From Pseudomonadota bacterium (lineage in GTDB: Bacteria > Pseudomonadota > Alphaproteobacteria > Rhodospirillales > Magnetospirillaceae): a DNA stretch of 32,552 nucleotides. Positions 22,973-29,974 of this stretch are shown here, in pieces. Made by a program: the position numbers and the translations under genes. Location: assembly GCA_023458315.1 (NCBI GenBank), contig JAEXAH010000097.1, forward strand, positions 1 through 32,552, in the 5' to 3' direction. The first letter of the stretch is position 1. Each line of letters opens with the position of its first letter. The notes beneath the pieces are model-generated. The model saw only the letters and a program-made list of their open reading frames with translations. It searched no databases and was not told the DNA's origin.

Positions 22973-23638
22973 ATGTCCCTGTCCCGCCGCCGTCTGCTGC
23001 TGGCCGTTTCCGGCATCGCGCTGGCCGGTGCCCTGCCCCGCCTGTCGGCGCAGGCCGCGCCCAAGCGCGTCGCACCGCTGTCCGACAAGGACAAGGCCGA
23101 CGTGGCCCGTGTCGAGGAATACCTGAATTCCGTCACCACGCTGAAGGCGCGTTTCCTGCAAATCGCGGGCAATGGCAATCAGGCCGAGGGCACCGCCTAT
23201 CTGTCGCGGCCCGGCCGCATGCGTCTGCAATACGATCCGCCCAGCCCGCTGCTGGTGGTGGCCGACGGCACCTTCCTGATCGTCCACGACCAGGAACTGG
23301 GCGAGCCCAGCTATATCCCGCTGGGCTCGACCCCCGCCGGGGTGCTGGTGCGCGAGAATGTGCGGCTGATCGGTCAGGACGTCACCGTCACCCGCGTGGT
23401 GCGCCTGCCCGGGGTGCTCAACGTCTCGCTGGTGGAAACCGAGGAACCGGAAGCGGGCGAGATCACCCTGGTGTTTTCCGAAAGCCCGTTCGCGCTGCGG
23501 CAATGGCGGGTGGTGGACGCCCAGGGCTCGACCACCACGGTGTCGCTGTACGAATCCCAGACCGGGCTCAAGCTTGATCCCAAGCTGTTCGAGTTCAAGA
23601 ACCCCAATTTCGACAAGACCAAGCTGCGGGATGGCTGA
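22973..23638 (+). CDS. lolA: Outer-membrane lipoprotein carrier protein LolA
   Basis: Periplasmic chaperone that carries lipoproteins from LolCDE to the outer membrane. It has 221 residues. The signal peptide is MSLSRRRLLLAVSGIALAG and on, with probable cleavage after AQA at residue 28; the S-R-R-R-L-L-L start is compatible with Tat export. The mature part has the LolA features: IEEYLNSV-like DVARVEEYLNSVTTLKARFLQI, YLSRPGRMRLQYDPPSPLLVVADG, and a late SLYESQTGLKLDPKLFEFKNPNF. GAGAGG is 6 bases before the ATG. ftsK-lolA adjacency is common in proteobacteria. The stop codon lies in a perfect palindrome and a terminator follows 150 bases on. Confidence 0.94.
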   Translation: MSLSRRRLLLAVSGIALAGALPRLSAQAAPKRVAPLSDKDKADVARVEEYLNSVTTLKARFLQIAGNGNQAEGTAYLSRPGRMRLQYDPPSPLLVVADGTFLIVHDQELGEPSYIPLGSTPAGVLVRENVRLIGQDVTVTRVVRLPGVLNVSLVETEEPEAGEITLVFSESPFALRQWRVVDAQGSTTTVSLYESQTGLKLDPKLFEFKNPNFDKTKLRDG

Positions 23639-23659
23639 TATGCGTTAAACGCATATCAG
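23635..23659. repeat. Perfect palindrome over the lolA stop codon
   Basis: CTGATATGCGT-TAA-ACGCATATCAG, an 11-base-pair stem with a 3-base loop; the lolA TGA (23636-23638) is inside the left arm. No T-run follows. Confidence 0.7.
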
Positions 23660-23788
23660 GGGTGCGTTTCAGGAATTACTAAAGCCCCGTCTTCGCCCCC
23701 ATCTCGGAATCAGAGCGGCCGAGCCCGCAAAGGTCTCGACCCATCTGGGGCGGTTTCCCCTGCCAGCCCCAGCTCCGCCCGGAGCACC

Positions 23789-23828
23789 AGGGCGCCCGGT
23801 TCTCCCCCCTGACCGGGCGCCCTTTTTT
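23789..23828 (+). terminator. Intrinsic terminator downstream of lolA
   Basis: AGGGCGCCCGGT (23789-23800) and ACCGGGCGCCCT (23812-23823) form a perfect 12-base-pair stem, followed by TTTTTT. Confidence 0.92.
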
Positions 23829-23871
23829 ATGGTTTAAAGGGTTTTCCCCGCCAGCTAAGGACCCTCTCCCC

Positions 23872-24660
23872 GTGCGTCTCGTCACCTGGAACATCAATTC
23901 CGTCCGCCTGCGCTTCGACCTGCTGCGGCAGGTGGTGGACCGTCTGAACCCCGATGTGGTCTGCCTTCAGGAAACCAAGGTGGTGGACGAACTGTTCCCG
24001 GCCGACGAGTGCCGCGCCCTGGGCTTCGAGCATTTGGCCTTTCACGGCATGAAGGGCTACAACGGCGTCGCCATCCTGTCCAAGCGGCCGCTGAACGCCA
24101 TCGCCAAGCCGCTGCGCTGCGACAAGGCCGATTGCCGCCACCTGATCGCCGAGGTGTCGGGCATCGAACTGCATTGCCTGTACATCCCGGCGGGCGGCGA
24201 CATTCCCGACCCGGCCGCCAACCCGAAATTCGCCCACAAGCTGGATTTCGTGCGCGAGCTGACGGCGTGGTACGGCAGCGCCTATACCCCCGACAAGCCG
24301 GTGGTGCTGCTGGGCGATTTCAACATCGCGCCGCTGGAAACCGACGTGTGGTCGCACAAGCAATTGCTGGGCGTGGTCAGCCACACCCCGGTCGAGGTGG
24401 AACTGCTGAACGCCATGCGGAATTCGGTGCCGTTCGTCGATGCGGTGCGGCATTTCATTCCGCCCGAGGAACGGCTTTTCAGTTGGTGGAGCTATCGCTC
24501 GCCCGATTGGACCAAGAATGACCGCGGCCGCCGCCTGGACCACGTCTGGGTGACGCCGGTGTTGCAGGACCGCCTGCGCGAAGCCCAGGTGCTGCGCGAC
24601 GCCCGCGCCTGGACCCAACCGTCCGACCACGTGCCGGTGCTGGTGGAAATCGCCGATTAG
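23872..24660 (+). CDS. xth: Exodeoxyribonuclease III
   Basis: Mg-dependent AP endonuclease and 3'-5' exonuclease of base-excision repair. It has 262 residues, normal for the family. The start MRLVTWNINSVRLR carries the catalytic Asn7. Glu34 is in the QETK motif, Asp149 and Asn151 are in GDFNIAP, and His253 is in SDHVPV. WWSYRSPDWTKNDRGRRLDHVWVT is also family-typical. The start is GTG at 23872 with AAGGA about 10 bases before; no earlier start is possible because the terminator of lolA sits just upstream. It appears to be a single-gene unit. Confidence 0.95.
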   Translation: MRLVTWNINSVRLRFDLLRQVVDRLNPDVVCLQETKVVDELFPADECRALGFEHLAFHGMKGYNGVAILSKRPLNAIAKPLRCDKADCRHLIAEVSGIELHCLYIPAGGDIPDPAANPKFAHKLDFVRELTAWYGSAYTPDKPVVLLGDFNIAPLETDVWSHKQLLGVVSHTPVEVELLNAMRNSVPFVDAVRHFIPPEERLFSWWSYRSPDWTKNDRGRRLDHVWVTPVLQDRLREAQVLRDARAWTQPSDHVPVLVEIAD

Positions 24661-24691
24661 GGCCGTCGTCAAGCCGCGCTGGCGCAATAAT

Positions 24692-24903
24692 CCAGCGGTG
24701 ACACGGATGGGCGCGGATTTCTTTGGTTCATCGCGGATTCGCGGGTCTGTTGGCCCAACAACCGTTCCCGTCATGCCCGGACTTGATCCGGGCATCCACG
24801 CGGCGCCGCCTGTTCCCGTCTTTCCACTGAGATGCCCACGGACAAACGTGGATGGCCGGGTCAAGCCCGGCCATGACGAGCACTTCCCCGCGAATCCGCG
24901 ATG
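24692..24903. repeat. Nested palindromic element between xth and comM
   Basis: Begins with CCAGCGGTGACACGGATGGG, related to the arms at 14898 and 1024. The outer pair is CATCGCGGATTCGCGGG (24729-24745) and CCCGCGAATCCGCGATG (24887-24903), a perfect 17-base inverted repeat. The inner pair runs from GTCATGCCCGGACTTG (24770) to GGCCATGAC (24877). The 172 bases 24732-24903 recur in the same orientation at 32381-32552 with about 12 differences. It separates the converging xth and comM genes. Confidence 0.88.
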
Positions 24904-24922
24904 CCCCTTGTTCCGCGGCCCG

Positions 24923-26452
24923 CTACCCCTGGCGCCCCGGCATCAGGCGCCGGTATCCCAGCGCCTCGGCGATGTGCAGGCGGCGGATGTCCGGGCTGCC
25001 GTCCAAATCTGCCAGGGTACGGGCGACGCGCAGCACCCGGTGATAGCCGCGCCCCGACAGGCGCATGCGTTCGGCGGCTTCGGTCAGCAGGGCGCGGCCT
25101 TGGGCATCGGGGGCGGCGATGTCTTCCAGCAACTGGCCGTCGGCCTCGGCGTTGCAGCGCAGGCCGCGATCCGGGGCCAGACGGGCGAACCGCTCCAATT
25201 GCACGGCACGGGCGGCGGCGACGCGGGCCGCCACCTGGGCGCTGCCCTCGGCCGGGGGTGGCAGCGACAGATCGGCGGGGGATACCGGCGGCACCTCGAC
25301 ATGCAGGTCGATACGGTCGAACAACGGCCCGCTGATCTTGGATTGGTAATCGGCACCGCATTTCGGCGCCTTGCTACAGGCCAGGGCCGCGTCGCCCAGA
25401 TAGCCGCAGCGGCACGGATTCATGGCCGCCACCAATTGCACGCGGGCGGGATAGGTGACATGGGCGTTGGCCCGCGCCACGCTGGCACGGCCGGATTCCA
25501 GCGGCTGGCGCAGGGCTTCCAGGGCGCCGCGCTGGAATTCCGGCAATTCGTCCAGGAACAGCACGCCCAGATGGGCCAGGGAAATCTCGCCCGGCCGCGC
25601 CCGCATGCCGCCGCCCACCAATGACGGCACCGAAGCGGAATGATGGGGATCGCGGAACGGACGGCGGCACAGCAGGCGGCCCTCGGCCAATTGCCCGGCC
25701 ACCGAATGGATCATGCTGACTTCCAGCGCCTCGGCCGGGGCCAGGGGCGGCAGCAGGCCGGGCAGCCGCGCCGCCAACATGGATTTGCCCGATCCCGGCG
25801 GGCCGATCATCAGCAGATTGTGACCGCCCGCCGCCGCCACCTCCAGCGCCCGCTTGGCGCTTTCCTGGCCCTTGATGTCGCGCAGATCCAGGGCGGACGG
25901 CTCGGCCTCGGCCAGTTTGGGCTCGGGCCGTCCCAGAACCTGGGTGCCCTTGAAATGATTGATCAGCGACAGCAGGCCGGGCGCCGCCAGGATCGGCAGG
26001 CCCTCGCCCGCCCACGCCGCCTCGGACCCCTGAGTGGCCGGGCAGATCAGTCCTCTGTCGGCGGCCAGGGCGGCGATGGCGGCGGGCAGCACCCCGGCCA
26101 CCGGCGCGATCGAGCCGTCCAGCCCCAATTCCCCCAGGCTGACATACTCCGCCACCTCGTCCGGCGGCAGCACACCCATGGCGGCCAGCAGGCCCAGGGC
26201 GATGGGCAGATCGAAATGACTGCCCTCCTTCAGCAGATCGGCGGGGGCCAGATTGACGGTGATGCGCTTGGGCGGCAGCGCCAAGCCCAGGGAATTGAAC
26301 GCCGCCCGCACCCGCTCGCGGCTTTCCGCCACCGCCTTGTCGGGCAGGCCGACGATGGTGAAACCGACAAAACCACTGGAAATCTGCACCTGAACGTCGA
26401 TGTCCAGGCAATCGATACCGGCGAAGGCGATGGTGGGGGCGTGGGCGGTCAT
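24923..26452 (-). CDS. comM: YifB/ComM-family Mg-chelatase-like AAA+ ATPase
   Basis: AAA+ helicase-like protein; ComM promotes branch migration during natural transformation. It has 509 residues. The N-terminal Lon-like domain has FVGFTIVGLPDKAVAESRERVRAAF (28-52). Walker A GPPGSGKS is at 217-224 and Walker B FLDELPEF at 299-306. Four cysteines at 347, 349, 359 and 365 (CRC..C..C) form a zinc site in the family. The C-terminal RGYHRVLRVARTLADLDGS completes it. The start ATG 26452 has no good ribosome-binding site and sits 8 bases after the stop of the lipoprotein gene, so its expression may now depend on that gene. The first 73 bases are duplicated at 27140-27219. Despite the insertion upstream, this copy looks intact. 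Confidence 0.93.
   Translation of the reverse strand: MTAHAPTIAFAGIDCLDIDVQVQISSGFVGFTIVGLPDKAVAESRERVRAAFNSLGLALPPKRITVNLAPADLLKEGSHFDLPIALGLLAAMGVLPPDEVAEYVSLGELGLDGSIAPVAGVLPAAIAALAADRGLICPATQGSEAAWAGEGLPILAAPGLLSLINHFKGTQVLGRPEPKLAEAEPSALDLRDIKGQESAKRALEVAAAGGHNLLMIGPPGSGKSMLAARLPGLLPPLAPAEALEVSMIHSVAGQLAEGRLLCRRPFRDPHHSASVPSLVGGGMRARPGEISLAHLGVLFLDELPEFQRGALEALRQPLESGRASVARANAHVTYPARVQLVAAMNPCRCGYLGDAALACSKAPKCGADYQSKISGPLFDRIDLHVEVPPVSPADLSLPPPAEGSAQVAARVAAARAVQLERFARLAPDRGLRCNAEADGQLLEDIAAPDAQGRALLTEAAERMRLSGRGYHRVLRVARTLADLDGSPDIRRLHIAEALGYRRLMPGRQG
26380..26452. repeat. Direct repeat copy 1 (5' end of intact comM)
   Basis: The 73 bases of the first 24 comM codons match 27140-27219 in the same orientation. 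The second copy differs only by an extra GAAGGC unit and one extra G. Confidence 0.92.
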
Positions 26453-26460
26453 TGGGTTTA

Positions 26461-26997
26461 TTAAAGGCGGCAACGATAGGGGAATGCCATATAGTCCGCA
26501 TATATTCCGACTTCACTTCTCGTGGCAGGCAGTCCGCGAGGAATGGGGGGAGGTAACATCCTCTTTGAACTAATGAGATTGATAGCATCAATTTTTTCAA
26601 GCGGCCTGACCGACATGTTTCCCCACATGATGTTAGTATTTATGCCGCGAAATATATGGTCACTATTTTCCGTGCTGAACGATTCGATTGTGTTTTTACT
26701 AAATGATGGTGCTATGTATTCAATGTTATAGCGTCCCTGCGGAAGGCAGAATGCATAAAAGCCGTTTTGATGAATGTGCATATCCAATGAGATGCCATTT
26801 ATCTTGATTCCCGCTGGAGGACCGCCGCCGTCGACAGGGATCAAATAGAACACCGTCTGCCCTTTAACGGGGGTGAGTTCGCGCAAATATGCCTCGGCTT
26901 TGTAATGACTTGCTAAATCTGCTTCCGATGTTGGCTGCGCACAGGCCGCGACCGAGGCGGAAATTACAATGGCAGAAAGCATTTTTATCTGCACCAT
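26461..26997 (-). CDS. Putative lipoprotein inserted upstream of comM
   Basis: A 178-residue protein with a lipoprotein signal: basic residue Lys5, hydrophobic stretch, and lipobox SVAAC with Cys19. The mature part is beta-rich, with TVFYLIPVDGGGPPAGIKING followed by NGFYAFCLPQGRYNIEY. This loosely resembles DUF2846-type lipoproteins, but I am not sure of the family. DNA and codon use are visibly AT-richer than all neighbours (ATA, AAT, TTT and AGA codons are frequent), so recent transfer is likely. GGAAGGAG lies just before the ATG at 26997. It lies between two direct copies of the comM 5' end. No partner, toxin or immunity function is apparent. Confidence 0.75.
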   Translation of the reverse strand: MVQIKMLSAIVISASVAACAQPTSEADLASHYKAEAYLRELTPVKGQTVFYLIPVDGGGPPAGIKINGISLDMHIHQNGFYAFCLPQGRYNIEYIAPSFSKNTIESFSTENSDHIFRGINTNIMWGNMSVRPLEKIDAINLISSKRMLPPPIPRGLPATRSEVGIYADYMAFPYRCRL

Positions 26998-27139
26998 TGG
27001 CTCCTTCCAAAGGCTTTGATGTTCTCAAAAAGAGCTTTCTATTTTCATTAGACAACTAAAAAAAGCAATAATTTCCAGCTTCAGGGACGGAATGGAAGGG
27101 TGATCGGCCACTACGTTGGTGGCACCGGCGAGTTCCGTA

Positions 27140-27219
27140 AAATCTGCACCTGAACGTCGATGTCCAGGCAATCGATACCGGCGAAGGCGAAGGCGATGGT
27201 GGGGGGCGTGGGCGGTCAT
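27140..27219 (-). pseudogene. Displaced, frameshifted 5' fragment of comM
   Basis: Encodes MTAHAP and then goes out of frame relative to intact comM because of one extra G; a six-base tandem GAAGGC is also added. It breaks off at codon 24 where AT-rich DNA begins. It is most simply the original start of comM, left behind when the segment 26453-27139 came in. Confidence 0.88.
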
Positions 27220-27711
27220 CTTGTTACGGTCGTTTGTATGCAATCGCTTTTCCCCTGAAACGGGCAAAGATGCAAGGCTGCCCTCCGCCGCCCCGGTCCG
27301 GGCGCGGTTGCGGCGGTGATTTTTGCCCTGTAAGCGGCGGTTTTGCTGGGACGTTACGCCAGGGGACGGACGCAATGAGGGGGGGCGGCGTCCGCCCCGG
27401 TTGCGGCATCTCCTGAACCGGCACCCGTTCTGTTGGCGTTTTGAATGGCGGACGGCCCGACCATATCCCGACTGCCGGGATGGACTTTCAGCGAGGCAAT
27501 TCCCCGGGTATCGGGGCGGACCTTGCGGAAACAACATGCAAAACTTGTTCAAATCGGCGCAAGAGGGTGCCGTCGCGGTCTGGCGCTGGAGAAATCCCTG
27601 GTGTGGCCCGGCCATGACATTCCATCGCCGCAACAGGATCGGCCTCTTAACTGGATACGTAGTTGGCTTGCTAACTTCGCTTGAAGTTAATGGACGGCCT
27701 TGCCGTGCCGG
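27220..27711. other. Intergenic region without a recognisable gene
   Basis: About 490 bases between the comM fragment and the gshB terminator. Composition is mixed; several GC-rich inverted stretches are present (for example CCGGTCCGGG and GTCCGCCCCGG) and a 7-base-pair hairpin TAACTTC-GCTT-GAAGTTA lies at 27672-27689. The open frames in both directions have no family features or ribosome-binding sites. It probably includes the former comM promoter. Confidence 0.5.
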
Positions 27712-27746
27712 AAAAAGCGTCGGGGCCGGTGTTGCCACCGGCCCCG
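27712..27746 (-). terminator. Intrinsic terminator of gshB
   Basis: On the minus strand CGGGGCCGGT (plus 27737-27746) pairs with ACCGGCCCCG (plus 27721-27730) and is followed by ACGCTTTTTCC. It lies about 30 bases after the gshB stop. Confidence 0.88.
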
Positions 27747-27774
27747 CAGGAAAAAACAGTGAATAATCAATATG

Positions 27775-28740
27775 TTATGCGGATGCGGGCGGCGCCGACG
27801 ACGCCCGACGCAATTCGATGGCGTCCCAGATTTGCGCCTCGATGCACACATCGTCGAAGCGGTCGATTTCCTGGATGCCGGTGGGCGAGGTGACGTTGAT
27901 CTCGGTCAGGTAATTGCCGATCACGTCGATGCCGACGAAGATCAGGCCGCGTTCGCGCAGCGTCGGGCCGATGGCGTCGCAGATTTCGCGGTCGCGGGCG
28001 GTCAACTCGGCCTTCACCGCCTTGCCGCCCACATGCAGGTTGGACCGCGCTTCGCCGCTGGCCGGGACGCGGTTGACGGCGCCGACCGGGCGGCCATCCA
28101 CCAGGATGATGCGCTTGTCGCCCTGCCGCACCTCGGGCAGATAGGCCTGGACGATCACTGGCTCGCGGTAAAGCTGGGTGAACAGTTCCAGCAGGGAATT
28201 CAGGTTCTCGTCGCCGGGGGTGACGTGGAACACCCCCGCGCCGCCGTTGCCGAACAGCGGCTTCAGCACGATGTCCTGGTATTCGGCGCGGAAATCCAGG
28301 ATCTGCTGGCGGTCGGCGGTGATCAGGGTCGGCGGCAGCAGGCCCTGGAAATGCGTGACCAGCAGCTTTTCCGGGGCGTTGCGCACATGAACCGGATCAT
28401 TGACCACCAGGGTCTTGGGGTGGATGTGCTCCAGCAGATGGGTGGCGGTGATATAGGCCATGTCGAAAGGCGGGTCCTGGCGCATCAGCACCACGTCCAT
28501 GGTGGCCAGGTCCACCAGTTGCTCGTCGCCCAGGGTGAAGTGGTTGCCCAGTTCGCGCCGCACCTGCAACGGCCGCACGCGGGCCAGCACGCGGCCGTTC
28601 TTCAGCGCCAGGGCGCTGGGCAGGTAGTGGTACAGGGCGTGGCCGCGCTTTTGCGCCTCCAGGGCCAGGGCGAAGGTGGAATCGGCGTTGATGTTGATGG
28701 ACTGGATGGGGTCCATCTGAATGGCGACGGCAAGGCTCAC
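27775..28740 (-). CDS. gshB: Glutathione synthetase
   Basis: ATP-grasp ligase joining gamma-glutamylcysteine and glycine to make glutathione. It has 321 residues, usual for proteobacteria. MDPIQSININADSTFALALEAQKRGHALYHY is the N-terminal signature, with DVVLMRQDPPFDMAYITATHLLE. The ATP-grasp part has IVLKPLFGNGGAGVF, VQAYLPEVRQGDKRIILVDG, and the metal-binding EINVTSPTGIQEIDR. The start is GTG at 28740 with AAGGAGAA 8 bases upstream. It is last in a minus-strand run after rsmI, yraN and the BON gene, but a palindromic repeat intervenes, so co-transcription is uncertain. A terminator follows. Confidence 0.97.
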   Translation of the reverse strand: MSLAVAIQMDPIQSININADSTFALALEAQKRGHALYHYLPSALALKNGRVLARVRPLQVRRELGNHFTLGDEQLVDLATMDVVLMRQDPPFDMAYITATHLLEHIHPKTLVVNDPVHVRNAPEKLLVTHFQGLLPPTLITADRQQILDFRAEYQDIVLKPLFGNGGAGVFHVTPGDENLNSLLELFTQLYREPVIVQAYLPEVRQGDKRIILVDGRPVGAVNRVPASGEARSNLHVGGKAVKAELTARDREICDAIGPTLRERGLIFVGIDVIGNYLTEINVTSPTGIQEIDRFDDVCIEAQIWDAIELRRASSAPPASA

Positions 28741-28772
28741 GCTCGGATTCTCCTTCTGGGCTTTTAACAGGT

Positions 28773-28922
28773 TGCGGAAAAATTCGCTTCAACCTCTCTC
28801 TTGGCGTCACACCCGCGAAAGCGGGTGTCCATGGTGGGGCACGCTCATAGCTTTGCCGCAATATATTGAGTGGCGGATGCATGGATTCCCGCTTACGCGG
28901 GAATGACGGAGGTTTTTCCGCA
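28773..28922. repeat. Nested palindromic repeat between the BON gene and gshB
   Basis: The outer pair is TGCGGAAAAA (28773-28782) and TTTTTCCGCA (28913-28922). The inner pair is CGTCACACCCGCGAAAGCGG (from 28805) and CATGGATTCCCGCTTACGCG (from 28880). Each inner arm is itself a hairpin. The arm sequence differs from the other nested elements, but the architecture is the same. Confidence 0.82.
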
Positions 28923-28932
28923 CCCTTTTAAA

Positions 28933-29544
28933 TCACGACCCGTTGCGGCGGGGGTCATTCTTCATGCGGACATGGTTGACCACGCCGCGCACGCCGGAAA
29001 TGTCGCGGGCATAGGCGATGACGCGGTCCAATTCGCCCTCGTTCTGGGCGATGCCCATCAGGTAGATGACGTCCTCGTTGACGTCGATGGTGTAGTTGAT
29101 GTTGCGAATTTCCTTATCGAACAACAACTTGGCCTTCATCTTCTGGGCGATGGTGAAATCGGACAGGCCCGAGCCGCCGTTGCTGTCGACGCCCGTCACC
29201 TTGATCTCGTTGATCACCTCGCGCACGCCGGCCGGTTGCCAGGCCAGGCGCACCGCCTCGACACGGGCGTCGGCATTGGGCACGGTGCCGGTCAACAGCA
29301 CGCGGCCTTCCTTGATGGTCAGGCCGACCTGGCGGTACATCTCGACGTCGCGCTGGAACCACAGGTGGTTGATCTCGGCGCGGATCTTGGTGTCGTCCAC
29401 GGCGCCTTCCAGGCCGCGCTCCTCGGCGGCGGCGGTGGCGGTGGTGGCGGCACCGCCGATGACCATGCCGGCGCAGCCCGACAACAGACCGGCGGCGGCC
29501 AGGACCAGGGCGGCGGTGGCGACGGGGCGAAGCATCTTGATCAT
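28933..29544 (-). CDS. dolP: BON-domain lipoprotein (DolP/YraP-like)
   Basis: A 203-residue lipoprotein with lipobox LLSGC (Cys24) and a glycine-alanine segment GMVIGGAATTATAAA. Two BON domains follow, at about 45-115 and 120-195; visible are the DDTKIRAEINHLWF, GLTIKEGRVLLTGTVPN and TIDVNEDVIYLMGIAQNEGELDRVI elements. DolP is an outer-membrane lipoprotein that helps keep the envelope intact and is found at division sites. The place next to yraN, rsmI and an LppC-type gene matches E. coli yraP, which supports the name. ATG 29544 has GAGGAG close upstream; open frame further upstream is antisense to nothing useful and lacks a signal peptide. Confidence 0.9.
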   Translation of the reverse strand: MIKMLRPVATAALVLAAAGLLSGCAGMVIGGAATTATAAAEERGLEGAVDDTKIRAEINHLWFQRDVEMYRQVGLTIKEGRVLLTGTVPNADARVEAVRLAWQPAGVREVINEIKVTGVDSNGGSGLSDFTIAQKMKAKLLFDKEIRNINYTIDVNEDVIYLMGIAQNEGELDRVIAYARDISGVRGVVNHVRMKNDPRRNGS

Positions 29545-29608
29545 GGGCTCCTCGGGGTCGGACTCGGGGATGGGCGGCACCGACTGTAGCGGGGGTGCCG
29601 AGTGCCGC

Positions 29609-29974
29609 TCAAGCTTCCATGCGCCATGCGTCGGAAATGTGGCGGGGAAAACGCCCCGGCGCCACCAGCACCGCGTCGAAGCGCAGGACGTGGCCGCCCA
29701 GTTCGGGATGGCGGCCCAGAAAGGCCAGGGCGGCGCGGCGGATGCGGTCCTGCTGGCGTGGGGTGATGGCCTGGGCGGCCAGGTCCAGGGTCGGCCGCGC
29801 CTTGACCTCGACGAAGGCCAGCACACCGCCGCGCCGCACGATCAGGTCGATCTCGCCCGCGCCGGTGCCGCGCCCGACGGTGACGCCGCGCGCCACCACC
29901 CGCCAGCCGCGCAGCCGCAACCACCACGCCGCCAGGATTTCGGCGCGTCGCCCACGGGCGTTGCGTTCGCTCAT
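29609..29974 (-). CDS. yraN: YraN/UPF0102 family protein
   Basis: A 121-residue protein with a restriction-endonuclease-like fold: RRAEILAAWWLRLRGWRVVARGV, then GEIDLIVRRGGVLAFVEVKAR, in which E-x-D and E-V-K form the predicted PD-(D/E)XK-type active site. TPRQQDRIRRAALAFLGRHP follows. Function is not established. The ATG at 29974 overlaps the rsmI stop (ATGA). It sits between rsmI and the BON lipoprotein exactly as in many proteobacteria. Confidence 0.94.
   Translation of the reverse strand: MSERNARGRRAEILAAWWLRLRGWRVVARGVTVGRGTGAGEIDLIVRRGGVLAFVEVKARPTLDLAAQAITPRQQDRIRRAALAFLGRHPELGGHVLRFDAVLVAPGRFPRHISDAWRMEA

Noticed and set aside
27220..27711. Protein-coding gene between the comM fragment and gshB
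   Set aside because: Frames in all phases lack ribosome-binding sites, conserved motifs and normal codon use; one of them reads straight through the frameshifted comM fragment.
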